A DNA stretch of 41,699 nt, taken from assembly GCA_030141605.1 (NCBI GenBank), contig JAQGDQ010001241.1:1-41699 (forward strand), given 5' to 3'. Positions 1-9,881 of this stretch are shown here, in pieces; within the stretch, counting starts at the first letter, position 1; the number at the start of each line of letters is the position of its first letter. This DNA is from Tubiluchus corallicola. Taxonomy: Eukaryota > Priapulida > Priapulimorpha > Priapulimorphida > Tubiluchidae. The translations under genes were made by a program, and so were the position numbers. The notes beneath the pieces were generated by a model, which ran no database searches, had not been told where the DNA came from, and was given only the letters and a program-made list of their open reading frames with translations.

Positions 1-8
1 GAGAGATA

Positions 9-39
<31 letters not shown>

Positions 40-54
40 AAGAGAGAGAGCGAG

Positions 55-138
<84 letters not shown>

Positions 139-162
139 TGTGTGTGTGTGTGTGTGTGTGTA
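1..162. repeat. (GA)n followed by (GT)n microsatellite
   Basis: About 135 bases of GA dinucleotide with a few interruptions are followed by about 25 bases of GT. The mirror in the other arm is (CA)n(CT)n at 24785-24875. The tract sits exactly at the window edge and could be where an assembly broke. Confidence 0.97.
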
Positions 163-631
163 TGTATATATTGTGCAAATAAGGATTTATCATCATCATC
201 GTCATTTGTTAGTTATCATAACATGGTTTGTCAAACAATGGGTGATTTACATTAATTTATTACGAAATTCAAACACTTGTAAACGCCATTTTGTCTTTCC
301 TCATGAAAAATTTCAATTATAAATATTTCTTCTCTCTTGCTTTGCTTTGTTCAAATAAGTTTTTGTCTAGGTTTATCAGATTTATATCAGACTTTAGGAA
401 GTCGCGAATCTAGAGGCAGGAAGTGCGATGATAATTTTCTTTGTGTGAAAAGATTGGAGTTTTTGCGTCATTGTTGTAATGCAGATAAAGTTTCCTTTTT
501 TTCAAATCAAACTGTGTTTGCTGTTGTTTGCATAAGATATTCAGGGGAGGCCATTTTGTTGTGCAAGTTCACTGCACGTGCTTACAAGGTCAAATCTGTC
601 TTCAAATTTGAAAGTTTTTATTGTGATGAAT
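163..631. other. Non-repetitive arm DNA, no assignable gene
   Basis: The stretch is AT-rich. A 101-codon frame on the plus strand (337-642) runs into the TAAG array. Its first half is shared with the right arm, but the right copy stops after 65 codons because of an indel. There is no recognisable domain and I do not regard it as a gene. Confidence 0.5.
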
Positions 632-1244
<613 letters not shown>

Positions 1245-1564
1245 CTCTTTATTTATCACCTTTTTACAAGAAAAAGACAAAGCATGAAATGATAATATGA
1301 TAATATGAAGTGACAAGATTATTGAATGAGTAAATTATCTGAGTTTAATGATGTTCAAGTGATTGGTGAGAGGGTGGCGAAAAACTAAAAGTTACCAAAG
1401 TCAACCACCCTGAAAGTAATGTTGCTATAAGGTTTGCAAAACTATTGAGATTAAGTTCAAATTTGAACATATTTGAACATGAACATAAATTTGAACATTG
1501 AAAATGGACATAAAGGCATAATAAATACATATAATATTGATATTCAAAGCTTATTCTTTTAGCT

Positions 1565-1768
1565 TTAACACACGTAAACCTTCCATGGATGCTTCTTTCT
1601 TTCAATTAAGCTTTCTGCATATTTGCGTATAATGTACTTTAAGTAAATTCCTTCGTCTAACCTTAATCTTCGATCATTACGTCTGTTCCACTTGTCTGTA
1701 CATGTTCGGACAAGATTCGGAATTACAGATCTTAGAAAGTACGCGTTGTCTGCATTCTGTTGAAACAA
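1565..1768 (-). other. Exon-like open frame, unassigned (left arm)
   Basis: A 67-codon minus-strand frame ends in TAA. A good splice-acceptor-like string (TTTCAACAG) sits at its start, and a region with an AATAAA lies about 320 bases downstream, just before the tetranucleotide array. It would fit a 3'-terminal exon plus 3' UTR, or the tail of a retrotransposon. The composition is basic and hydrophilic (for example DRRLRLDEGIYLKYIIRKYA), with no domain I recognise. Against the right-arm copy nearly all differences change the amino acid (about nine of 67), which argues against current protein constraint. The overlapping 70-codon frame at 1677-1889 is equally unassigned. Confidence 0.2.
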
Positions 1769-2036
1769 TGTAAGTTAATGAACAATGCGGGAAACCTTTA
1801 ATTACAATAGTTATACTATGTACGCCGACGATTATTGCATTATTTTCAGTGTACAAGTGATCATTGCTAGGTCGTGCGCTCAGGCCCATTTGAAAGTCAT
1901 TTTGGATGTTGGGTTTACCTTACTGTTATTACCTAAACTTAGAAAAATAAAATAAATAAATTTGCAAAGAACTGTTTGTAAATCATAAAGTTAATAATTG
2001 CTGCTGTACAGAAAATTCACTTGAATATTACGATGT

Positions 2037-2047
2037 AACTGGTGGAC
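2037..2047. repeat. Target-site duplication of 5S-derived SINE, 5' copy
   Basis: The 11-base string AACTGGTGGAC occurs here and again at 2584-2594, directly bracketing the SINE. Confidence 0.8.
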
Positions 2048-2157
2048 AAATCACGTTGAAAACACCGGTTCTCGTCTGATCACCGAAGTTAAACAACGTA
2101 GAGTCTGGTTAGTACTTGGATGGGTGACCGCCTAGGAATACCAGGTGTCGTAGGCTT
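2048..2157 (+). pseudogene. 5S rRNA-derived promoter head
   Basis: The sequence matches the conserved body of metazoan 5S rRNA from about nucleotide 12 to the 3' end. Seen directly are the CACCGGTTCTCGTCTGATC arm, the box A region GAAGTTAAACAACGT (2085-2099), box C TGGATGGGTGACCGCC (2117-2132) and the terminal GTAGGCTT (2150-2157). Substitutions in the intermediate region (GTAGAGTCTGG in place of the usual GTCGGGCCTGG), loss of the first ~11 bases and absence of a T-run terminator after GGCTT show a derived element, not a working 5S gene. The internal pol III promoter boxes remain recognisable. Confidence 0.85.
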
Positions 2158-2583
2158 GCAGGATGCCCACACCGTATCTCGACACTAGGCGGAGGAGCTG
2201 TACAAGGCAGCCAACGGCTAGAGGGTGGAGGAGGTGAAGTGACCCAACGGCCATGTGTAGAGGAGTAAACCTTCCAAATCAGGAGTGGAGCCCCAAAGGC
2301 GGACCAGTGCAGCATGCTCACTGACGCCGGGAGCTCCTGCAGCCAACCTGGTGCAAAACGTATCGCTCCGCTTTCCTTTGGACTACACCAGGGAGGAAGA
2401 GAGGGGGTTCCTGTTGTCTGGACAACTCAGGATTTCCATACACCTTGCCCAGGCGTGCGCCCTGGAGACGTTCAAGGATCGGACTGCTCAGCCACAGTCG
2501 ACGCTGCAGCTTCATCAATGTGATCAATAACTGACTCTCTTGGCGCACACTCCATTGTCTTCCGAGACAGAAGGATGCCAACC
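2048..2583 (+). mobile_element. 5S rRNA-derived SINE (SINE3-like), left arm
   Basis: A GC-richer island of about 536 bases in AT-rich DNA is bracketed by a perfect 11-base direct repeat. Its head (2048-2157) is a 5S rRNA-related sequence. The body (2158-2583) has no tRNA or protein domain that I recognise and ends without a poly(A) tail, in a GACAGAAGGATGCC tail. Known SINE3-type elements carry 5S-derived pol III promoters and are mobilised by partner LINEs, and the target duplication fits that. A paralogous locus near 28521-28530 has matching flanks without the insert. Short frames inside it (such as 2285-2530) are not taken as genes. It points towards the hinge. Confidence 0.75.
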
Positions 2584-2594
2584 AACTGGTGGAC
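2584..2594. repeat. Target-site duplication of 5S-derived SINE, 3' copy
   Basis: Second perfect copy of AACTGGTGGAC, followed by host sequence CTTCGTGACTTTCCG that is also found at the SINE-less paralogue near 28524. Confidence 0.8.
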
Positions 2595-3289
2595 TTCGTG
2601 ACTTTCCGTAAGCGCGCTGCTTAAACTAATTTTTAAGCTTTATTTATGAAGAGTGTTATTGTGTTTTGCTTAACAGCTTGAACTGATTGATTTAATTAAT
2701 TAACTGCAGTGTTTTTACTTGTAAAGTTACAGGAAATGTGACGCACTTCACGTTGGCTTAGTTCCCGGGACGCCGTTACCGAGTCGTTTTCGTTTTCTGG
2801 ACTTAGAAAAGTGTTAATAGACAAAGAGTGAGTTTTCGAGAGTGAGTTAAAGTAGTGGTCCTGCCATACTTATCAACATGACATGCTGGCAGGTGCTGGT
2901 TTATGTAACGATAGTCCTACTTCAATGTCGAACTGTGTAATTAAATGAGTAAAACTTTTTAATTTTACCATTTTACTGTATGACTGTATCATTATTATTA
3001 TATCTACTTATACTGTATAATGTATGAAGTTTAAAAAATGGGTAACTTTCTAGGGCATATAGATAACCTTTGACTATTATGTGTTAGTCGCGCATGTGCA
3101 AGACGATACAATTATTAGCCTACTTGTAGAACTTAATTCAATTTATTTTTTGAAAAAAACGACTCCATTCTGTTAAAGAAACCGGTTGGTTGACGTGAAA
3201 GAGCTGCTAGAATGAAAGAAATTAGCATCATTGAAGACGGAGGCTTTTATGAATGGAAAATAAATAGACGGAGAGTGGAGAAAGCGAGC
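2595..3289. other. Arm DNA without recognisable feature
   Basis: AT-rich, no plausible open frame. It begins with a TTTCCGTAAGCGCG motif, present once here but twice in the right arm and in the paralogue near 28530-28570. This is among the more diverged parts of the arms. Confidence 0.5.
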
Positions 3290-3333
3290 GGAGAGAGAGA
3301 GAAGGAGAGAGAGGGAGAGAGAGGGAGAGGAGA

Positions 3334-3416
<83 letters not shown>

Positions 3417-3485
3417 GAGGGAGAGAGAGGGAGAGGAGAGAGGGAGAGAGAGAGAGAGAGAGAGAGAGAAAGAAAGAAAGAAAGA

Positions 3486-3567
<82 letters not shown>
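3290..3567. repeat. (GA)n tract with GGGA and GAAA interruptions
   Basis: About 280 purine bases. The mirror is the (CT)n tract at 21573-21889 that holds the assembly gap. The ERERER translation at 3212-3673 is a repeat artefact. Confidence 0.97.
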
Positions 3568-3570
<3 letters not shown>

Positions 3571-6324
3571 TAGAAGACTAAATCAGCATGGAAATTTCCC
3601 AGCAATCCCGTCTTGTCAGGTCAGGAGCAGGTTGCGTGTAGTCATTATTGTTCAACAAACTTGTCACACCTGACACTAAGTAGTTCATCGGGTTTTTTTT
3701 AAACCTTTTTGTGTGAATTAAATTCACATAATTTACGTCCCCTACTTGACGTACCCATAATAAGACCTCGGTAATCATCCCCTGGCACGTCACAATACAC
3801 AGGTACACGTCTGTAATTTTTTTCCAATTTGGTTGAAAGTGCCAGCGTAGTAAGACCTACTAAACAGAATTCTGTCTGTTCTGCTTTATCAAAAGTAGAG
3901 CTACCGTTGCATTCCCCGAGAGTGCCAGCGTAGCAGAGGCACGGTGGCTCAGTCAAGCAAACAGCGTCTGGGTTGGTATAATATTAGCCTTTGAACAAAC
4001 CTATTTCACTTGTACTTGTGCATTGCTAGAGAGCGGGTTACGTGCTGCAAGTGTGTTTTTATTATGACGGCAAGAAAATTCGTCTACACGCTAAGATAGT
4101 GGACTGAATTTGATGGCTGATTTTTTGGCTAAAGTTGTCTTGAAAAAGTGTCGTTTACTAAAATAAAGCTGTTGAGAGATCGCTGAATGAAAAAGACTAC
4201 ATCGAACACGCCTTGGGCAAGAGACAGCACACGAGCTGCTCACACCACAGACTGCAATAAATTTGCCTCTCGGCTTGTTGAATTAAATAAATTAGTCGAG
4301 CGACCACAAACTGCCTGTCTATCTGTTCACGCCGTGTTCATCGACTGGGAATTTGAAACTTTAGTGATAGATAGAAGAAGAAGTGTTGCTTATTGGATTT
4401 ATAGTTCTTGTGTTGGCTAGAAGTATCAGTTTTGTCTGTTTCGAATATTGGCAACATGCAAAAACGTTTCACAGACAAAATAATGAAATTCTACATTGCT
4501 AACCTGGAAAAAGAGTCAACAATCGAATTCCGGTTGGACTGACAGCTTGCGAGGGCTAAAGAATCGTAGCAGGATAGACAGTTTGATTGAATTCGAGGTG
4601 GCAAATTAAGCCGAAGCAAGTTTGGAGAAAGATTATTGCACCTTTTGTGCTTTAAGAAGATTTCGCTATCTTCAAGATCGTTTTCTGGGGTCTCAGAACT
4701 GTCATTCCTGCGGTGTTAAACGTCTTATGTTGGTGTAACAGGGCAAAGACAGACGGGGCTCGAATGCCCGGTTCTTCTGCCCCTGCTGAGCTGTTTGTAA
4801 CAGAAATTTTGCTAGAAGCTGAGCGATACTGACAGAGAACATAATTACCGAGTGAAAACTCATTGAAAAGTGGCCGGATTTGCTGGATTAGCGTTGCGCG
4901 ATATTCCTGTAATCCAGCACGCAATAAGAGCGTTTCGTTTCACGATATCAATGTCGTCGAATTGTCTAGGTTCTGCGCTCTGTTATTGTTATTATGCGTC
5001 TCTATACCTTGAGGCATGAAATTAACGTGTTTGAATTCGAAGCGAATTTCGTTTATGAAGTAACAACACCTGAACATCAAGAGCGGTATTTATGAAAGCA
5101 ACACTTGTAGCAGAGGAATTCTAGATAAATGTAAATTTGATGAAGGTATTTTTACGTGATTATTAGGTGTCGAAATTAAACGAACTTACGCGTAATTTTA
5201 CAACCGAAAAACCGACTTCTGTCAATTCGCCAAAATTAGAAACTAAATAATGTAATTTACGCTGAACCGCATACCTGCTAAAATAACTTCAACCGTCCAC
5301 GTAACAAGAAGAAAGAAAAGAAATTGACGCTGCGGGCGTATAACTGCAAACGAACAAACCGGAAGGGGAATATTTTTTTACCGGAAGTGCACCTAAAACA
5401 CACATCATGCCGTATCAACTAAGCATTTCTCGAGTAGCGGAAATAGAGATGATCTCTACGTGTCATCATCAACTCAATTTTAAAACCAGTCATTATTTCG
5501 ACAGCGTCCAAAGTCACATTAGTCAGATGCAGGTGAGTACTAATAACACAGTTTGCCGTATTTTTTTCATCATAGTTATTTCGCAGTGAAAAGCGCCGTT
5601 TTGGTCACCATTTGAAATCAACCTCTTTCTGGTAAATATACGTTTCATAGCTCAAAAAAGGAAGTCGTATTTCTGCTTTGAAACAATCAGTACGGAAAAC
5701 GAGTGAGAATAAATGTAGGTTGTGTGGAAAATCAAAGCAGCAGGCGGAAAATTACTACGTCATGAGCAATTATTACTTTCCGGTCAATTAATTTTTACTT
5801 TTGTTAAATTATCGGTGTTAATTACGAACCTTGTACTGCAGTGGAGCTCATTTTTTCTGTACTAACTTATTCTGCTTATCTAATTTGAGAAAACATTTTG
5901 CAAACTGGTTAAGTGAGTAAATAAGCCCGTATTAAGTAGCTAAGTTAGTGAGCACGCAAGCAAAAAAGTACAACAACATTAATGATGGTGATGACGATGA
6001 TATTTGTACAATATACATTAGTACAATATATACATATACATATATATATATACATGCAAGGTCTCTATTTGCAGACCGATAATTCTGCACTTTATCATGA
6101 TATAAGAGTATATATTCAACACGGTCAATTATAATTATGTCCTTAATACACGTACCGCAAACTTGCTTATAAAACATTTTAGCAATTATTTATAATAATT
6201 AAGATCCATAATAACAGAATTTATTCGCTGGGATTATTTAGATTACACTATTAGGAAAGCATGAAAAATGACAAACTTTTCTACATGCAATGTTGCTTAC
6301 AAATATATAAGAACAAGAACTTTT
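3568..6324. other. Highly conserved arm DNA, no assignable gene
   Basis: Several 60-90 codon frames lie here: minus-strand 3699-3956 and 4652-4924, plus-strand 4187-4420 and 5407-5589. All recur in the right arm with none or one amino-acid difference, but the nucleotide identity is equally high outside them, so this reflects arm similarity and not coding constraint. No domain, no Kozak-like start that stands out and no tRNA were seen. The frame at 4652-4924 (QEYRATLIQQIRPLF, SAGAEEPGIRAP) is the most protein-like but begins at a TTG. Confidence 0.4.
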
Positions 6325-6515
6325 GCTAAAATTTACCATAAAACTAAGATTAATTTTGCTCCAGTTATTCATATATGTATATAAATATATATACACATGT
6401 GTGCGTGACTTAAAATTTACGATAAAACCAGGCTAAATTTTGCTGAGTTATACATATATGTACATAGAGTTATACATATATGTATATAAATATATATACA
6501 TATGTGTGCATGAGC
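6325..6515. repeat. Imperfect ~90-bp tandem duplication with TATATG runs
   Basis: Two neighbouring units share AAAATTTAC, ATAAAAC, TTTTGCT and a CATATATGTATATAAATATATATACA stretch, here split at about 6409. The second unit has an extra GAGTTATACATATATG copy. It is mirrored at about 18630-18820. Confidence 0.6.
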
Positions 6516-6857
6516 TACAATTTATATTATATTGGGCATTTAACCCTGTTATATCCCTTTACAAACTGATAAGATTAAACCGTCTCTCGCAAAATTACCT
6601 AGAACTTTATTTAATGCTTCTTTTTTTAAAAAAATACGCTGGTAATGTTTTCCCCCTGTAGGGTTTCTGATAGGTGTTTTCTTAGGTTAGCGTCTACTTT
6701 GTTACATCTGTATATTAGCTGTTCAGGTGTTTAAATTTCGGTGCTGCATTCGGTGTAACATGTAATAAAAGAAGCGTGCAGTAAAACACAAGAAGAAAAA
6801 ACGTAATAATGTTGACATTTGCAAAAACTGTTAATGAATTCTGCATTAGTGTGTCCT

Positions 6858-7060
6858 TGTTGATCATTGTTGATCATGTGTCATTGTGATCATTGTGTCA
6901 TTGTTGATCATTGTGTCATTGTTGATCATTGTTGATCATTGTTGATCATTGTGTCATTGTTGATCATTGTGTCATTGTTGATCATTGTGTCATTGTTGAT
7001 CATTGTTGATCATTGTGTCATTGTTGATCATTGCGTCATTGTTGATCATTGTGTCACTGT
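6858..7060. repeat. TGATCA minisatellite, 12- and 18-bp units, left arm
   Basis: Units of TGTTGATCATTG, with or without a following TGTCAT hexamer, repeat for about 200 bases. Each unit contains the palindrome TGATCA. The hydrophobic frame across it (from 6939) is a translation of the repeat. Confidence 0.9.
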
Positions 7061-8593
7061 TGAGTATTCAATTCTCACATCAGAGGTGCTCTTAATTTCC
7101 TCGAATGTGTTCAGAGATTTGAAGCAAACTGAAGAGTTTCCACTTCTACTCTCGGTTGACTTGTCCTTTAATCTTAACACATTATGCTCACATCATGCTA
7201 TAACAAACGCGCTTGTTTTTTTCCAAAGTTATTGTTTATATTGATTTGCTTCAAATTCAATATTTTGTCCTTTAGTCAGCCTTTTTAAGTTCAAAATAAA
7301 AAATGTTCTAAAATATTGAAATCTAGAATAGCTTTTTTAAATCAAAGCTTAGATTAAATAATAATTACCCGGGTTAGTTAAATTTTGTTAAACTTTCGCA
7401 GCTACGCGCGGCTGAGACTGACATTGTCACATTCGCGTGGCCGACAAATAGCTAGGAGCGGTACCGTGATAAGCATGATCATGAACTGCAATGTTCGTTT
7501 GCGACGTCAGTTGACGTAAAGCCCAATTTCGTGACATCACATCAGCGTCTTATAGCAATATTCGCTTACGCAAACGTGCTTGACTCGCACGGAAGATGCC
7601 TACCATTGCCGAAACTGTGGTTAGTTTGCGACGTAAGCGATAGCTGTGTTCGGTTGTCGTTAATTAACTTTCCAAGATAATTATTCTAATAAAAGAAACA
7701 ATTGCTTACTTTTATAAACAAAAAATGTATATTTTGGACAGTGAATTAAGATGAGATTGAGTACAATCAGTCATCCGGTTTTCTTTTAATATTAAATCGG
7801 TGCACTGAATGATTCAAAAGCGAAATTACCAAACTCATACATGACTGGTTTTTATTGCAATGTTAACTTTCTGATACAGCCTCATAAACAGTTGACTTGC
7901 CCTTTAATCTTACCACATTATGCTCACATCATGCTATTGCAAACACACTTGCACGTGAATGAAAGTTTCTCACAAACAATAGATCAGGTTTTGAATAGAA
8001 TATTTATTGGTCTGTGAATTTTTATACACTCTTGTGATATTCATAGAATTAATGCATGTTTTATTAAACGATCAGACGTCAATAGCTATAGTCATTTGTA
8101 CAAGTATATTTACTATACAGCCCAGGTGTGGCAAATAAAATAGAAGTTCTCGTCGACTTTCAAGTTGGCAAACAAAAGTTATGCATTACTTTAACTCTTT
8201 ATTTCTTTATTGTAGATACATTTATTCCTGCGCGAGCTGTGTTAGTTTTTATCTGTAGCTTGGCTGTGCAAGTCTCTCTTTTCGAATAACGGGTCGAACG
8301 CATAAAGCTAATAGGATAGCTTTTGTTTAATAATATGACATGCGGATATAGTAAATACCTATCTAAATATACTATAAACAAATATCTAATATACTATAAA
8401 CAGTTCTAGGGGAAGGATAAACATCCAAAAAATTATAGCGTTTCTTGTTTCTACAGACAGGAATACATCCGATTCTTGAGTAGGAAAAGAGGAAATGATT
8501 ACTAAAACTTGTGTAGTAATTTGTTGGACTATTGAATGTTGACAGTTATTATAAATATCTGCTAGTCTTATTGTAAAAAAGATAATGTAAATG
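7061..8593. other. Arm DNA with dyads but no gene
   Basis: AT-rich except 7440-7640, which carries repeated GCGACGT / ACGTCGC-type motifs: GACGTCAGTTGACGT at 7503-7517, CGCTTACGCAAACG at 7563-7576 and GCGACGTAAGCG at 7628-7639. A short ATG frame of 15 codons starts at about 7595 (MPTIAETVV...). I cannot tell promoter from chance. No other feature was recognised. Confidence 0.3.
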
Positions 8594-8790
8594 TTCGATC
8601 TGTTTTATACCTGAACGTCGTTTAACAGCTTGTGGTGTGTTAATGAATACCAGCACCACTGATTGCAGAGTTCATAATAACAGGATGCAATTTCGATCTA
8701 TTTTATACCTGAACGTCATCGAACAGCTTGTGGTGTGTTAATGAATACCAGCACCACTGATTGCAGAGTTTGCATATTCATAATTTCATA
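8594..8790. repeat. 98-bp direct tandem duplication, left arm
   Basis: Two copies starting near 8596 and 8694 share CGATCT, TTTTATACCTGAACGTC, AACAGCTTGTGGTGTG and the run ending ATTGCAGAGTT. The mirror is at 16330-16526. Both arms carry the duplication, so it predates the arm duplication or was copied between arms. Confidence 0.85.
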
Positions 8791-9524
8791 ATAACAGGAC
8801 ACAGTTTTGCGTAATTCATAAGTATTTTTGCCTTTGTTTTGTTGTAGCATTGCAGTTTGCTACCAAGCTGTATAAACAAACTGTGTGATTTTATTGCTTC
8901 GTGCCCCGTAGTTTCACTAAATAACTTCCTTATATCTTAAACCACAAAACTGCTTATATTAGTGTCATTCCTCCCAGGGCCATAATTCAACATAATGTGC
9001 ATTACCTTTACACGAGAATAATGCGCTTAAACTCAGTTGCATTACGAGCAATACCTTTATACTCGTTACATTTGCAAATATTCGGGTGATTACCTGCAGT
9101 TTAACTGTAAATCAAGATTGCATACTTGCGTTTGTTGCACAGCTGTTGCATGGGTTAATGCACTCGGCGCTGCCAATTAGCAGGTAAATCTACCTGTACC
9201 TTGTTTGAGTCATACCGTATTGTCAAAATATTTTAAATCAGATGTCATTTTAAGTCACGCAATGCTTGTCTTTTTAGCGGCTTAAGCTTTCTTGACCATC
9301 TTAGATTGTTATCCAAACAGATAATAAGCTTGTCCGATATTTCGAGGATGCTTTTTCAAAATGGAGGTTTAAGAGGGGTTCCAGCTTATTAATTTTGCTA
9401 AATGCCTTCAAAGCAGAAGAAAACGCTCTTCATAAGTAAACCTTAAATGGTGCGTTTTGGAATTTTATATCACTTAAGTACTGTCTCATTGCGCATAGAG
9501 CTTGTATTAGCAGTAACGCTGTAT

Positions 9525-9529
9525 AAAAC
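9525..9529. repeat. 5-bp target-site duplication of solo LTR, left copy
   Basis: AAAAC precedes the LTR start TGTTGTGG. The same five bases follow the LTR end at 9877-9881. Confidence 0.8.
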
Positions 9530-9607
9530 TGTTGTGGAGATTCACTAGAATTAAACAGAATATTGTAGAATGTTCTGTAGTATAGTAGAACAATCTTCTT
9601 ACCTTGT

Positions 9608-9627
9608 AGAAGTTTCGAGAACTTTCT
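9608..9627 (+). promoter_or_regulatory. Perfect four-unit heat-shock element
   Basis: The string reads aGAAg tTTCg aGAAc tTTCt, four contiguous alternating nGAAn/nTTCn pentamers, the canonical binding site of trimeric heat-shock factor. It lies 26 bases upstream of a TATA box within the solo LTR, as in classical heat-shock promoters. It is conserved base for base in the right arm (15492-15511). A further two-unit site aGAAt gTTCt is at 9567-9576. Confidence 0.85.
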
Positions 9628-9653
9628 ATTTCTTCATTGTTCCTTGGCACTGA

Positions 9654-9662
9654 TATATAAGG
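9654..9662 (+). promoter_or_regulatory. TATA box of the LTR promoter
   Basis: TATATAAGG lies downstream of the heat-shock element. A start site would be expected near 9680-9690. It is conserved in the right arm at 15457-15465. Confidence 0.75.
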
Positions 9663-9802
9663 CCGCCGAAGTTTATTCTCTCAAATTCTCTTGTATCCTC
9701 GTATTCTCAGATTCTCAGATACGCTTTCAAGTTTCCAGATCATCACATTCACTGTAAACATTTCGTGTTCCTTCATACTTTTGTGTTGTAGAATTCTCGT
9801 AT

Positions 9803-9808
9803 AATAAA
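9803..9808 (+). terminator. Poly(A) signal AATAAA in LTR
   Basis: AATAAA inside GTATAATAAACTAG, downstream of the inferred start, placed as for an R-region polyadenylation signal. Read-out beyond the LTR would need this signal to be skipped. Confidence 0.55.
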
Positions 9809-9881
9809 CTAGTTTAATTTGACAACGTGTTTTCTGGTTTTCTCTACGAGCCTTTCGAGAGAAACAAAACACAACAAAAAC

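Larger units (their letters stand above)
9530..9876 (+). mobile_element. Solo LTR with heat-shock-type promoter, left arm
   Basis: The 347-base element begins TGTTGTGG and ends CACAACA, the inverted TG...CA ends of LTRs, and is bracketed by a perfect 5-base AAAAC duplication. Inside, in the order expected of an LTR, are a U3-like part with a four-unit heat-shock element (9608-9627) and a second half-size one (9567-9576), a TATA box (9654-9662), and an AATAAA (9803-9808) about 120 bases after the expected start site. No internal retrotransposon sequence or second LTR lies nearby, so it is a solo LTR left by LTR-LTR recombination. Its family cannot be told from the LTR alone. Transcription would run towards the palindrome hinge. 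Confidence 0.85.

Noticed and set aside
2041-2157. Functional 5S rRNA gene
   Set aside because: The 5' end is missing, the intermediate region is altered, there is no T-run terminator, and the sequence lies inside an element with target duplications.
3212-3673. 153-codon ERERER frame
   Set aside because: Translation of the GA microsatellite. The mirror region contains an assembly gap and CT variation that breaks it.
4652-4924. 90-codon frame identical in both arms
   Set aside because: Its identity is no higher than that of adjacent non-coding arm DNA, it starts at TTG and has no recognised domain.
9608-9700. Promoter of an Hsp70-type gene
   Set aside because: The heat-shock element and TATA fall inside a TG...CA element with 5-base target duplications, and no Hsp coding sequence follows. 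A solo LTR explains it better.
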